DNA of 64,000 nucleotides. It comes from Olsenella timonensis (GTDB taxonomy: Bacteria; Actinomycetota; Coriobacteriia; Coriobacteriales; Atopobiaceae). The stretch covers positions 1,922,001 to 1,986,000 of the forward strand of contig NZ_LT635455.1 of NCBI RefSeq assembly GCF_900119915.1, read 5' to 3'. The translations under genes and the position numbers were made by a program. The first letter of the stretch is position 1, and each line of letters starts with the position of its first letter. The notes below the pieces were generated by a model. That model saw nothing but the letters and a program-made list of their open reading frames with translations. It did no database searches and had not been told where the DNA came from. Shown here one piece after another: positions 15,553-23,437 of the stretch.

Positions 15553-16638
15553 ATGAGCGAGACGCTAAAGGGCGGGCGAGAAGGACGCGGCACGGGCACC
15601 CTGCCGTCGAGCGAGGTCGCGGCGTTCTGCCAGGGGCTGGCGACGATGCTCGCGGCGGGGATCCAGCTCGACGAGGGGCTGGGGCTACTCGGGGAGAGCG
15701 CGCAGGGCACGCCGCTCGCGGCGGTCTGCCGGGAGCTGTACGGCAGGGTGTCGGCCGGCGAGCCGCTCTCTGCCGCGATGGCGGCGGACGGGCGGTTCCC
15801 GGGGCGCGCGCTCGCGGCGCTTGCCGCCGGCGAGCGGGCGGGTCGCACCGAGCGGACGCTCCGCAGCCTCGCCGGCTACTACGCCGAGGAGGCGCGGGTC
15901 ATGTCCAAGCTGCGCACGGCGATCGGGTACCCGGCGGCGCTCCTGTGCGTGATGAGCGTGGTGCTCGCCTTCACGGTCGCCGTGATCCTGCCGGTCTTCA
16001 TCGGCGTCTACGAGGACATGGCGGGGACGCTCACCGCGGGCTCGGGGCTCGCGGTGTCCGCCTCGCTCGTCGTGGGCTGGGTCGCGCTGGCCGTGGTCGC
16101 GCTCGTGACGACGGCCGCGCTCGTCGGCGTCATCGCGAGCCGCGGCGTCCGCGGGCAGGCGGCGATCGTGCGGCTGATGGGCAGGCTCCCGTTCACGCGC
16201 GCCGCGATGCGCCAGCTCGCGCTCTCCCGCTTCCTCGCCACGCTCTCGACCTGCCTCTCCGCCGGCTCAGACGTCGACGCCGCCATGAGCGAGGCGATTC
16301 GCGCGACGGACAGCGCGGAGCTGCGCGAGCGGCTCGAGCCGGCGCTCGCCTCCATGACCGACGTCGAGCGCGGCCTGGGCCTCGCGCAGGCCGTCGCCGA
16401 GAGCGGGGTCCTCGAGCCCGCGCAGGCGCGGATGCTCTCCATAGGCTCGCGGGTCGGGTCGGCCGAGGCCGTGCTCGAGCGGCTCTCCGAGGCGTGCTTC
16501 GACGAGGCGGTCGAGCGGGTCGACCACGTCATAGACGCCGTCGAGCCCGTGCTCGCGGCGTTTCTCACCGTCGCCGTGGGGGCGACGCTCGTCTCGGTGA
16601 TGCTCCCGCTCATCGGAATGATGGGGGCGGTGGGCTAG
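15553..16638 (+). CDS. Type II secretion/type IV pilus inner-membrane protein, GspF/PilC family
   Basis: A 361-residue polytopic protein, the platform of pilus or type II machines. Two GspF domains are seen: the first (EVAAFCQGLATMLAAGIQLD, LAALAAGERAGR), then a helix (AALLCVMSVVLAFTVAVILP), a central helix (LVVGWVALAVVALVTTAALV), the second repeat (LSRFLATLSTCLSAGSDVDA, MLSIGSRVGSAEAVL) and a C-terminal helix (VLAAFLTVAVGATLVSVMLP). The family is usually ~400 residues, so this is a slightly compact member. The ATG at 15553 follows GAGGAG. The stop abuts the next ATG (16639), so translation is tightly coupled. Confidence 0.93.
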   Translation: MSETLKGGREGRGTGTLPSSEVAAFCQGLATMLAAGIQLDEGLGLLGESAQGTPLAAVCRELYGRVSAGEPLSAAMAADGRFPGRALAALAAGERAGRTERTLRSLAGYYAEEARVMSKLRTAIGYPAALLCVMSVVLAFTVAVILPVFIGVYEDMAGTLTAGSGLAVSASLVVGWVALAVVALVTTAALVGVIASRGVRGQAAIVRLMGRLPFTRAAMRQLALSRFLATLSTCLSAGSDVDAAMSEAIRATDSAELRERLEPALASMTDVERGLGLAQAVAESGVLEPAQARMLSIGSRVGSAEAVLERLSEACFDEAVERVDHVIDAVEPVLAAFLTVAVGATLVSVMLPLIGMMGAVG

Positions 16639-16968
16639 ATGACCGGCAGAGGGGAGACGCGCGCGAGGCGCGCCTGGCCGAGGGTCCTTGCCGCCCTGGC
16701 CGTCGCGGGGACGCTCGCGCTGGTCGCGGCGCCCGCCGTCGCGGGCGCGCTGAGGGAGCAGAGCGCCGCCAGCGTGCGCGACGCCGTCCTTCGCGCGGCG
16801 GCCCAGTGCTGCGCCGTCGAGGGCTCCTACCCGCACACCCTGAGCCACCTCGAGGAGCACTACGGGCTCACGGTGAACCATGACGACTACGCGATAACCT
16901 ACGAGGCGTACGCGTCCAACGTCGCGCCGAGCGTGGTGGTGGTGCCGCGATATGAGCACGCGCCTTGA
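16639..16968 (+). CDS. Small pilin-like protein 1
   Basis: A 109-residue protein with a basic N-terminus, one hydrophobic helix (VLAALAVAGTLALVAAPAVAG) and a short exported domain. The tail YPHTLSHLEEHYGLTVNHDD with YAITYEAYASN resembles the C-terminal part of GspG/ComGC-type pseudopilins. It lacks an obvious G/FxxxxE prepilin peptidase site. A Cys pair (QCC) could form a disulfide or be modified. The ATG follows the gspF stop directly. A major-subunit or pseudopilin role is inferred from the operon and size. Confidence 0.7.
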   Translation: MTGRGETRARRAWPRVLAALAVAGTLALVAAPAVAGALREQSAASVRDAVLRAAAQCCAVEGSYPHTLSHLEEHYGLTVNHDDYAITYEAYASNVAPSVVVVPRYEHAP

Positions 16969-17485
16969 CCAGCTGCTCGACGCCGTCGGAGACGCCCGCG
17001 ACGCGGACGGGCGCGCCGTGCGCGGCGCCGGGGCGCGCCACGTCTTCGCCGTGGCGCTCCTCGCCCTGTTCCTACTGGCGCTCCTTGGTGCGGTCGGCTT
17101 TGGGACCTCCGTCTACCAGCGCCTCAACGAGCGTTCCGAGGCCGCCGAGCAGGCGCGCTCCCCGCTCGGCGTGATCGTGAACGCCGTGCGGGCGACCGAC
17201 GCCGTGGGCTCCGTGGCGCGGGCCGCGGGCCCCGAGGGCGACGCGCTCGTGCTCGTGGAGCGCCTCGCCTCCGGCACCTACGAGACGCGCTTCTTCCTCT
17301 CGGACGGCTGGCTCGTCGAGCAGTACGCCGTCGCCGGGTCCCCCTATGACGCCGACGCCGCAACGCGGCTCGCCGAGTCCTCGTCCTTCTCGTTCGAGGA
17401 GGACGACGGGCTGCTGACGGTCAGCTGCGATGCCGGGAGCGCGCGGGTGGCGCTCAGGTCGCGGGCAGAGGGGGTGGCGTCATGA
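16952..17485 (+). CDS. Small pilin-like protein 2 (possibly DUF4860)
   Basis: 177 residues: a ~28-residue cytoplasmic N-terminus, one helix (VFAVALLALFLLALLGAVGFG) and an exported beta-rich domain (DALVLVERLASGTYETRFFL, SDGWLVEQYAV, GLLTVSCDAGSARVAL). That layout is like DUF4860 proteins found in Gram-positive type II/pilus loci; this assignment is from memory of the family's shape and is weak. It overlaps the previous gene by 17 nt and the next by 4 nt (ATGA). Confidence 0.7.
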   Translation: MSTRLDQLLDAVGDARDADGRAVRGAGARHVFAVALLALFLLALLGAVGFGTSVYQRLNERSEAAEQARSPLGVIVNAVRATDAVGSVARAAGPEGDALVLVERLASGTYETRFFLSDGWLVEQYAVAGSPYDADAATRLAESSSFSFEEDDGLLTVSCDAGSARVALRSRAEGVAS

Positions 17486-17865
17486 GCGCGGGCCCGAGGA
17501 GTCGCGGGGCGGCGGCGCCCTGGCGGGGCACCGCCTTCCTCGTGGAGGCATGCCTGCTGCTCGCCGTCGTGGCGGGGGCGGTCGTCGTGTTCGCGGCGCT
17601 CTTCGCCCGGGCCGGTACGGAGGGGGCGCGGGCGGAGCGGGTGGCACGGGCCGTCGTCGCGGCGCGCGACGCCGCGGAGCTCTTCGCCGCGGACGGCTCG
17701 GACGCCGCCGGAGAGCGACGCGTCGGCGACCTGCTCGTCAGCGTGGAGACGTCCGACGACGACGAGGTCGCCGGGCTGCTGAGGGCGGTCGTCGTCGTGC
17801 GAGACGCGGGCGGGGCGGAGCTCTACCGCCTCGAGACGGCAAGGGCAGGGGGTGAGCAGCCATGA
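17482..17865 (+). CDS. Small pilin-like protein 3
   Basis: 127 residues: a short basic N-terminus, one long helix (LVEACLLLAVVAGAVVVFAA) preceded by TAF, and a small exported domain (RRVGDLLVSVETSDDDEV, LYRLETARAGG). The Glu after the hydrophobic start (FLVEACL) is at the position of the pilin Glu+5, so this is the best candidate here for a true minor pilin. It overlaps both neighbours by 4 nt (ATGA) and is strongly coupled. Confidence 0.7.
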   Translation: MSAGPRSRGAAAPWRGTAFLVEACLLLAVVAGAVVVFAALFARAGTEGARAERVARAVVAARDAAELFAADGSDAAGERRVGDLLVSVETSDDDEVAGLLRAVVVVRDAGGAELYRLETARAGGEQP

Positions 17866-18359
17866 GCGCGGGCGCTCGCAGAGGGGCGACGGCCCCGCGG
17901 GGCGCCGCGGAGACCGTGCGCATGGGCCCGCTCAGCCTGTTCGCGCTGGTCGTCGCGCTGTGCCTCGCGGTGATGGCGGTGCTGTCCGTGGCGACGGCGA
18001 ACGCGAGCATGGCGCTCGCGGAGCGACAGGCGTCCTTCACGGCCGACGACTACGCCAACGAGGCGGCGGCGCAGGAGCTCCTCGCCCGCGTCCGCTCGGC
18101 GGCCCGCGAGGGCGGCGCGGGGGCAGTGGTCGCGCGGCTGGACGACCTTGTCGCCGCCTGCTCCGACGGGGACGGGCCGAGCCTGACCGCCAGCATAGAG
18201 GGCGGGCAGGTCAGCGTGCACGTCGAGTCCGAGAGCGGCCGCTGCCTGGACGCCCTTCTCGACGTGGGGGAAGACGGAAGCGTGGGCGTGGCGTCGTGGA
18301 GGGCGACCACGCTCTGGGACGAGGACACGGGCGACGTCCTGTGGACGGGCCTCGAGTGA
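17862..18359 (+). CDS. Small pilin-like protein 4
   Basis: 165 residues: N-terminal ~22 residues, one helix (LSLFALVVALCLAVMAVLSVA), then an exported helix with NASMALAERQASFTADDYAN and a C-terminal beta region (LTASIEGGQVSVHVESES, WRATTLWDEDTG). The pattern after the helix (AERQASFTADDYANE AAAQE) is like the type IV pilin-like assembly proteins of Gram-positive loci. It begins in the ATGA overlap with gene 3 and stops 11 nt before the ATPase. Confidence 0.7.
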   Translation: MSAGARRGATAPRGAAETVRMGPLSLFALVVALCLAVMAVLSVATANASMALAERQASFTADDYANEAAAQELLARVRSAAREGGAGAVVARLDDLVAACSDGDGPSLTASIEGGQVSVHVESESGRCLDALLDVGEDGSVGVASWRATTLWDEDTGDVLWTGLE

Positions 18360-18370
18360 CGGGAGACAAC

Positions 18371-19444
18371 ATGGACCTGGTGAGCTTTCTCGGTGAGATG
18401 GTCGACGAGCGCGCGTCGGACGTGTTCTTCGTCGCTGGCCTCCCGGTGACGTATCGGACGGGCGGGCGGCAGGTCCGCCTGGGCGGCGACCCCCTCATGC
18501 CCGCGGACACCGAGGCCGCCGTCCGCGCGATCCTCGCGGCGGCGGGCAGACGCGCGGACTGGGTCGACGAGCAGGGCAACCACGACCTCGACTTCTCGTT
18601 TGCCCTGCCGGGCGTGGGTCGCTTCCGCGCGAACGTGTTCCGCCAGCGCGGGTCGCTCGCCGCCGTCGTGCGCGTCATCCCCTTCGGCCTGCCCGACCCG
18701 GCGGAGTTCGGCATCCCCGAGGAGGTGCTGCGCACGGCCGACCTGCAGAAGGGGCTGGTGCTCGTGACCGGCCCCGCGGGCGCGGGCAAGTCCACCACGC
18801 TCGCCTGCATCGTGGACCGCATGAACCACGGGCGCTCGGGCCACGTGATCACGATGGAGGACCCCATAGAGTTCGTGCACCGGCACGGGACCTGCATCGT
18901 CACGCAGCGCGAGGTGCCCACCGACGTGGCCACCTACGCCGAGGCGCTCCGGTCCGCCATGCGCGAGGCGCCCGACGTGATCCTGCTTGGCGAGATGCGC
19001 GACACCGAGACGATCTCGACCGCCGTGACCGCGGCGGAGATGGCGCAGCTGATCTTCTCGACGCTGCACACCACGGGCGCCGCCGGCACTGTCGACCGCA
19101 TCGTCGACGCGTTCCCCGCCAGCCAGCAGCGCCAGATCCGCCTGCAGCTCTCCATGGTGCTGCAGGCGATCGTCAGCCAGCAGCTCGTGCCGACCGTCGA
19201 CGGCGGCGTCACGCCGGCGTGGGAGATCATGGTGGGCACCCCCGCGATCCGCAACCTCATCCGTGAGGAGAAGACGCACCAGATCGACTCCGCGGTCGCG
19301 GCGGGCGGCGACCTGGGGATGAGGACGATGGACCAGAGCCTGTTCGCGCTCGTCGAGTCGGGACGCGTCGCGCGCGAGGTCGCGCTGCAGTACGCGATCC
19401 ACCAGGAGGCGCTGGCACGGAGGCTGGACGCGGCGGGGCTGTAG
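18371..19444 (+). CDS. pilT: PilT-type secretion/retraction ATPase
   Basis: A 357-residue hexameric motor ATPase. The N-terminal domain ~1-95 contains the PilT signature VDERASDVFFVAGLPVTYR. The Walker A box is GPAGAGKSTT, the Asp box is VITMEDPIEFVH, Walker B is APDVILLGEMRDTETI, and the His box is ISTLHTTG-like (FSTLHTTGAAGTVDRIVD). The C-terminus carries the retraction-type AIRNLIREEKTHQI. It is the only motor in the operon; no GspE/PilB-type extension ATPase, prepilin peptidase or secretin is nearby. The ATG at 18371 has GGGAG upstream. It either retracts a filament assembled from elsewhere or serves as the sole motor. Confidence 0.93.
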   Translation: MDLVSFLGEMVDERASDVFFVAGLPVTYRTGGRQVRLGGDPLMPADTEAAVRAILAAAGRRADWVDEQGNHDLDFSFALPGVGRFRANVFRQRGSLAAVVRVIPFGLPDPAEFGIPEEVLRTADLQKGLVLVTGPAGAGKSTTLACIVDRMNHGRSGHVITMEDPIEFVHRHGTCIVTQREVPTDVATYAEALRSAMREAPDVILLGEMRDTETISTAVTAAEMAQLIFSTLHTTGAAGTVDRIVDAFPASQQRQIRLQLSMVLQAIVSQQLVPTVDGGVTPAWEIMVGTPAIRNLIREEKTHQIDSAVAAGGDLGMRTMDQSLFALVESGRVAREVALQYAIHQEALARRLDAAGL

Positions 19445-19483
19445 CCCTCGGCGGGCCGGGGCGCCGACTGCGGCGGCCCCGGC

Positions 19484-19672
19484 CTATTGGTCCTCGCTAT
19501 CCCCGCGGTCCTTCTCGCCCCGCCCGGGCAGGCGCCCCGCGCGACGCAGGGCGTCACGCAGGATCCACTCCACCTGGCCGTTGGCGCTGCGCATCTCGTC
19601 CGCGGCCCAGCGCTCCACCGCGGCCCAGACCTCGGGGTCTATGCGCAGGGGGTATTGTTTGCGCGCGGCCAC
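19484..19672 (-). CDS. Arc-like ribbon-helix-helix DNA-binding protein
   Basis: A 62-residue protein with the classical RHH strand and helices: [20 protein letters not shown], then [18 protein letters not shown]. It is like the Arc/FitA antitoxin family. It uses a GTG start 11 nt downstream of the SPFH gene stop and is therefore its operon partner. No toxin gene is adjacent, so it may regulate the operon or a distant target. The acidic tail ([11 protein letters not shown]) is disordered. Confidence 0.8.
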   Translation of the reverse strand: MAARKQYPLRIDPEVWAAVERWAADEMRSANGQVEWILRDALRRAGRLPGRGEKDRGDSEDQ

Positions 19673-19683
19673 GCTCTTCTCGC

Positions 19684-20703
19684 CTACTGGTAGAGGGAGC
19701 CGGTGTTGAGGACGGGCTGCGCCTCGGACTCGCCGCAGAGCACGACCATCAGGTTGGACGCCATCACGGCCTTGCGGTCCTCGTCAAACTCGACCACGCC
19801 CCCGTCGGAGAGCTCCTTGAGGGCCATGTCCACCATGGAGACCGCGCCCTCCACGATCTTCTTGCGCGCGGCGATGATGGCCTCGGCCTGCTGGCGGCGC
19901 AGCATCGCCTGGGCGATCTCGGGTGCGTAGGCGAGATGGGTGAGGCGGGCGTCGTCGACGGAGACGCCAGCGGGGGCGAGGCGACGGTCGAGCTCCTCCT
20001 TGAGGGTGGCAGAGACCTCCTCGATGTTGGAGCGCAGCGTGATCGACTGGTTGGAGGAGTCGTCGTCCTCCATGTGGTCATAGGCGTAGACGCTGGCCAC
20101 GTGGCGCAGGGCCGTCTCGGTCTGCATGGCAACGTAGCTGGGGTAGTGGTCCACGTCGAAGAGGGCCTTGGCGGTGTCGGCCACGTGCCAGACCACGACG
20201 GTCGCGATCTCGATGGGGTTGCCCATCTTGTCGTTGACCTTGAGACGGTCGCCGTTGAGGGTACGGGCGCGCAGGGAGACCTTGGTGGAGAGAGTCTTGG
20301 CGGCTGCGGCAGCCTTCACGGACGGGGTGCCCTCCTCCAGACTGACGTCGATGGAGGCACCGGTGCCGTCCGAGCCCAGGCTGTGGCTGTAGAAGGGGTT
20401 CACCCAGTAGAAGCCGGACTCGCGGACGGTGCCCACGTAGTTACCAAAGAGCACGAGCACGCGGGCCTGGCCGGGCTGCAGCGAGAAGAAGCCGCAGGTG
20501 ACAATAATGGCCACGATGAGCAGCACGATGCCGCCCACGAGCAGCGCGGGGCCCGTGGCGGGGGCGGGCACGCCGGCGTCCTCCGCGGTGGCGAGGATGA
20601 TGATTCCCTGGACGATGCCCCAGATGGAGGCCGCGTACGCGGCCAGGGTGACGAAGAGCATGGGCCAACCCGATCCGGCGCGGGCCTGCTTCTCTACGGT
20701 CAT
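19684..20703 (-). CDS. SPFH/Band 7 membrane scaffold protein
   Basis: About 339 residues. Two N-terminal membrane helices ([20 protein letters not shown] and [20 protein letters not shown]) precede the SPFH core: [20 protein letters not shown], then [26 protein letters not shown] and a DYHP-like segment. A helical C-terminus has the typical [17 protein letters not shown]. Flotillin-like proteins organise membrane microdomains and proteases. The ATG at 20703 follows AAAGGAA; upstream in-frame ATGs lack a ribosome site. Pairing with an RHH regulator is a recurrent arrangement in actinobacteria and links it to stress or membrane quality control (inference). Confidence 0.9.
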   Translation of the reverse strand: MTVEKQARAGSGWPMLFVTLAAYAASIWGIVQGIIILATAEDAGVPAPATGPALLVGGIVLLIVAIIVTCGFFSLQPGQARVLVLFGNYVGTVRESGFYWVNPFYSHSLGSDGTGASIDVSLEEGTPSVKAAAAAKTLSTKVSLRARTLNGDRLKVNDKMGNPIEIATVVVWHVADTAKALFDVDHYPSYVAMQTETALRHVASVYAYDHMEDDDSSNQSITLRSNIEEVSATLKEELDRRLAPAGVSVDDARLTHLAYAPEIAQAMLRRQQAEAIIAARKKIVEGAVSMVDMALKELSDGGVVEFDEDRKAVMASNLMVVLCGESEAQPVLNTGSLYQ

Positions 20704-20906
20704 TGCAGTTCCTTTCCTGGTGTCGTGCGGGCCCGGGGTGGCCGCCTCGACTGAGGTCATTGTGATATCAGATTGGTTTCTGTGCAAATGGAGAATCCGT
20801 CGAGACGGCGGCGAACGGCGCCATGCGCCGGGCGAGCGCGCATGTGGCAGCTAGCGGTAAGTTACGCCTCGTAAGATGTGGGGCTCTTCGATTGGGGAGG
20901 TGCCTC

Positions 20907-21875
20907 ATGGGACTGAGCGTCGGGTTCGACTCTTCACTTCGCTACTGGCTCACCAAGACCGCGGACGAAGCGCTCCCAGAACCTGCCGGCAGTGCCGCCA
21001 TCGCACGAGCGACCGCCGGACTTCGGGAGGCGCGGGCGGAGTCGCTGCCGTTCGAGCCGGACGAACGACGGCCGCTGCACCTGCTTGTTCCCGACCGTCG
21101 GCTGGGACACAGAATGGACGGCGCCGTAGCCCACGTGATAAGCCGCCCGCTGCCAGAGGGCTCCCTCTGCCATCTCTCGGGAGACAACACGATAGCCTCG
21201 CCCGAGCTCACCTATGCGCAGATGGCCACGTCCGAGCCCTTCCTCGAAACCGTGCGCATCGGGTGCTATCTCTGCTCCGCCTTCTCCATCGGCGACGACG
21301 GTCGTGACTACGTCGGTGAGCGGGGGCAGCTCACCACGGTAGAGGCTCTTCGTGACTATGTTGACCGCCTCCCGCCGGGAACCCGAGGCGTGCGACGGGC
21401 TCGCGAGGCGCTCGCGTATGTCATCGACGGCCTGGCGTCGCCGATGGAGGTCTTCCTCGGAATGGGGTACGGGATGCCGCCGAACCTGGGAGGGATGGGG
21501 CCCTTTGTCATGCACGCCAACCAGAGGATCGAGATCGACGAGCAGATACAGGAGCTCCTCGGCTCCCGCTTTCTCAAGGGCGATCTCTACCTGCCCGAGT
21601 TCGGCACCGACCTCGAATACGACAGCCGCAGGTTCCATACAGGCCAATATCGTCTTGACCACACGCAGGCACGAAGAAACGCAATCGAGGCCATGGGGAT
21701 CAAGACCATATCGGCGACCTATGGCCAGATAGACACCTTCGCGAAGTTCAAGAACTTCACCTGGATGCTTCGGAAGAGGCTTGGACTCGACCAGCCAGAA
21801 TACTCGCCCGAGGAGCGACAGGCACAGATGGCGCTCTACGACACCCTTCTTTCTCCCACAAGCCGCCTGTTTTGA
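20907..21875 (+). CDS. AbiEi/DUF559-like protein with PD-(D/E)XK nuclease fold (paralogue B)
   Basis: 322 residues, full-length paralogue of the 3834-4922 product. Shared landmarks: HVISRPLPEGSLCHL with a following IASPELTYAQMA; LTTVEALRDYVDRL; and the nuclease half SPMEVFLGMGYGMPPNLGG, KGDLYLP, LEYDSRRFH and RRNAIEAMG. The putative catalytic set is Glu (SPME), Asp (KGD) and Glu-x-Asp (LEYD). The ATG at 20907 has GGGGAGG upstream, unlike paralogue A. No partner toxin (AbiEii) is next to it. A four-armed palindromic repeat begins 10 nt after its stop codon. The activity and any link to the repeats are inference. Confidence 0.8.
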   Translation: MGLSVGFDSSLRYWLTKTADEALPEPAGSAAIARATAGLREARAESLPFEPDERRPLHLLVPDRRLGHRMDGAVAHVISRPLPEGSLCHLSGDNTIASPELTYAQMATSEPFLETVRIGCYLCSAFSIGDDGRDYVGERGQLTTVEALRDYVDRLPPGTRGVRRAREALAYVIDGLASPMEVFLGMGYGMPPNLGGMGPFVMHANQRIEIDEQIQELLGSRFLKGDLYLPEFGTDLEYDSRRFHTGQYRLDHTQARRNAIEAMGIKTISATYGQIDTFAKFKNFTWMLRKRLGLDQPEYSPEERQAQMALYDTLLSPTSRLF

Positions 21876-21884
21876 GCCATCGAT

Positions 21885-22011
21885 TCATCGAGTCTGTAGT
21901 TTTTGGCGCTGTCGCGTAGTACAGACTCGATGAGCAACTCATCTACAAGCGGCTTCTGTCTCGAAAATCGAGTCTGTACTTCGGGGTACGCCGAAAAAGT
22001 ACAGACTCGAT
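21885..22011. repeat. Twin hairpins sharing one stem sequence (four ATCGAGTCTGTA arms)
   Basis: Hairpin 1: TCATCGAGTCTGTA (21885-21898) and its exact inverse (21920-21933) over a 21-nt loop starting GTTTTTGGCG. Hairpin 2: ATCGAGTCTGTAC (21967-21979) and its exact inverse (21999-22011) over a 19-nt loop ending CGCCGAAAAA. Read on the minus strand, hairpin 2 has the order arm, TTTTTCGGCG, arm, matching hairpin 1 on the plus strand. The pair is therefore an inverted duplication. The element begins 10 nt after the stop of the nuclease-like gene. Confidence 0.9.
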
Positions 22012-22150
22012 GAACCGGAGGCACAAATCGGGCCCGGAGACCGCGGCGCGCGACGCTTTCAACAGGCGGAGGGTCCCACGAATGACCCGGAGCCTGTTGG
22101 AAGGGGCGCGCGCCGCCTCGGTCGGGTATGCTTGCTGCGAAGGAGGCCCC

Positions 22151-23317
22151 ATGGGATACAAGACCTACACCTGCCCGATCGCACGGGAGTGCGGGGGCTG
22201 CGAATGGCTCGCGGTGCCCTACCCCATCCAACTGCGTCGCAAGCAGGGGCAGGTGGTCGAGCTCCTCGGCGACATGGCCGAAAGGGACGACGCGACGATG
22301 GAGCCCATGCGGGGAATGCGCGAGCCCGTCCGCTACCGGCACAAGGCGGCGACACCGTTCGCGCACGCCCGCGGCGGGCGTGTGAGGTGCGGGTTCTACG
22401 CCGCGGGGACCCACCGCATCGTCCCCTGTGAGGAGTGCCTGGTAGAGGACCCGCGCGCCCGGCGAATCCTGAACGCGGTCGCGCGCACGGCGGAGCGGCT
22501 CCACATCCCGCCCTATGACGAGGATCGAGGCACCGGGGTGCTGCGCCACGCGGTCGTCCGCTGCGGCTGGAAGACCGACGACGTGCTCCTCGTGCTCGTC
22601 GCCCGCGTTGCGGAGCTGCGCGACGAGCGGCGCGTGGTCGACGAGCTCCGCTCGGCATGCCCCGAGCTCACGAGCATCGTCCTCAACGTCAACGACCGCC
22701 GGACCAACGCGATCCTGGGAAGGCGCTCCCGCACGCTCCATGGTCCCGGCGTCATGCACGACGAGCTCCTGGGCTGTCGATTTGAGATCGGGCCCACCAG
22801 CTTCTACCAGACCAACCCCGCACAGACCGAGACCCTCTACGAGCTCGCGATCGAGGGCGTCGACGGCGCCGCGAGCGTTCTCGACGCCTACTGCGGGACG
22901 GGCACGATCGGCATCTGCGCCGCGGCCCGGAGCGAAGGACTGCGCGTGACCGGCGTCGAGCAGGTCGGCGGGGCGGTTGCCAGCGCCGAGCGAAACGCGC
23001 GCGCCAATCACGTGGCCGGCCGCTGCCGCTTTGTCGCCGCGGACGCGACGGCATGGATGGCGCGAGAGGGTCGCGACCAGCATCTCGACGCCGTGATCAT
23101 GGACCCGCCCCGAGCGGGCAGCACACCCGAGTTCCTGGCCGGCGCGGCGGCGCTCGCGCCCGAGCGCATCGTCTACGTGAGCTGCAACGTCGTCACGCAG
23201 GCCCGCGACCTCGCGCTGCTGCGAGACCACGGCTACCGCCTGGCGCGCGTCGTCCCCGTGGACATGTTCCCGCACACCAGGCACGTGGAGTGCGTCGCCA
23301 CGCTCGAGCGCCGCTAG
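22151..23317 (+). CDS. rlmD: 23S rRNA (uracil-5-)-methyltransferase, RlmD/RumA type
   Basis: A 388-residue SAM-dependent enzyme that methylates U1939-type uracils in 23S rRNA (specific site inferred). The N-terminal iron-sulfur Cys set is visible: CPIARECGGCEW with a fourth Cys in IVPCEECLVEDP. The C-terminal methyltransferase has LDAYCGTGTIGICAAA, VIMDPPRAG and the nucleophile Cys in IVYVSCNVVTQARDL. There is no N-terminal TRAM extension, so it is the short form common in Gram-positives. The ATG at 22151 has GAAGGAGG upstream. It stands alone, between a repeat element and the RpiR regulator. Confidence 0.92.
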   Translation: MGYKTYTCPIARECGGCEWLAVPYPIQLRRKQGQVVELLGDMAERDDATMEPMRGMREPVRYRHKAATPFAHARGGRVRCGFYAAGTHRIVPCEECLVEDPRARRILNAVARTAERLHIPPYDEDRGTGVLRHAVVRCGWKTDDVLLVLVARVAELRDERRVVDELRSACPELTSIVLNVNDRRTNAILGRRSRTLHGPGVMHDELLGCRFEIGPTSFYQTNPAQTETLYELAIEGVDGAASVLDAYCGTGTIGICAAARSEGLRVTGVEQVGGAVASAERNARANHVAGRCRFVAADATAWMAREGRDQHLDAVIMDPPRAGSTPEFLAGAAALAPERIVYVSCNVVTQARDLALLRDHGYRLARVVPVDMFPHTRHVECVATLERR

Positions 23318-23398
23318 CCGCCGCTACGCCGGGCAGCCGCAGCGCCAGAGTGGCAGTCCTTGCGCGCGAGACGGGACACCCGAACGCAAACGTTGAAC

Positions 23399-23404
23399 TA
23401 TGAT
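23399..23404 (+). promoter_or_regulatory. -10-like hexamer before the RpiR regulator
   Basis: TATGAT lies ~34 nt before the GTG start at 23438. The -35 is not recognisable. Confidence 0.35.
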
Positions 23405-23437
23405 GAGTCGTAGTGCACCGTTAGACGAGGAGCTATC

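Noticed and set aside
19484-19672. A toxin-antitoxin pair with the RHH protein
   Set aside because: The neighbouring gene is a full SPFH protein and the other side is the pilT stop; no toxin-sized frame is present.
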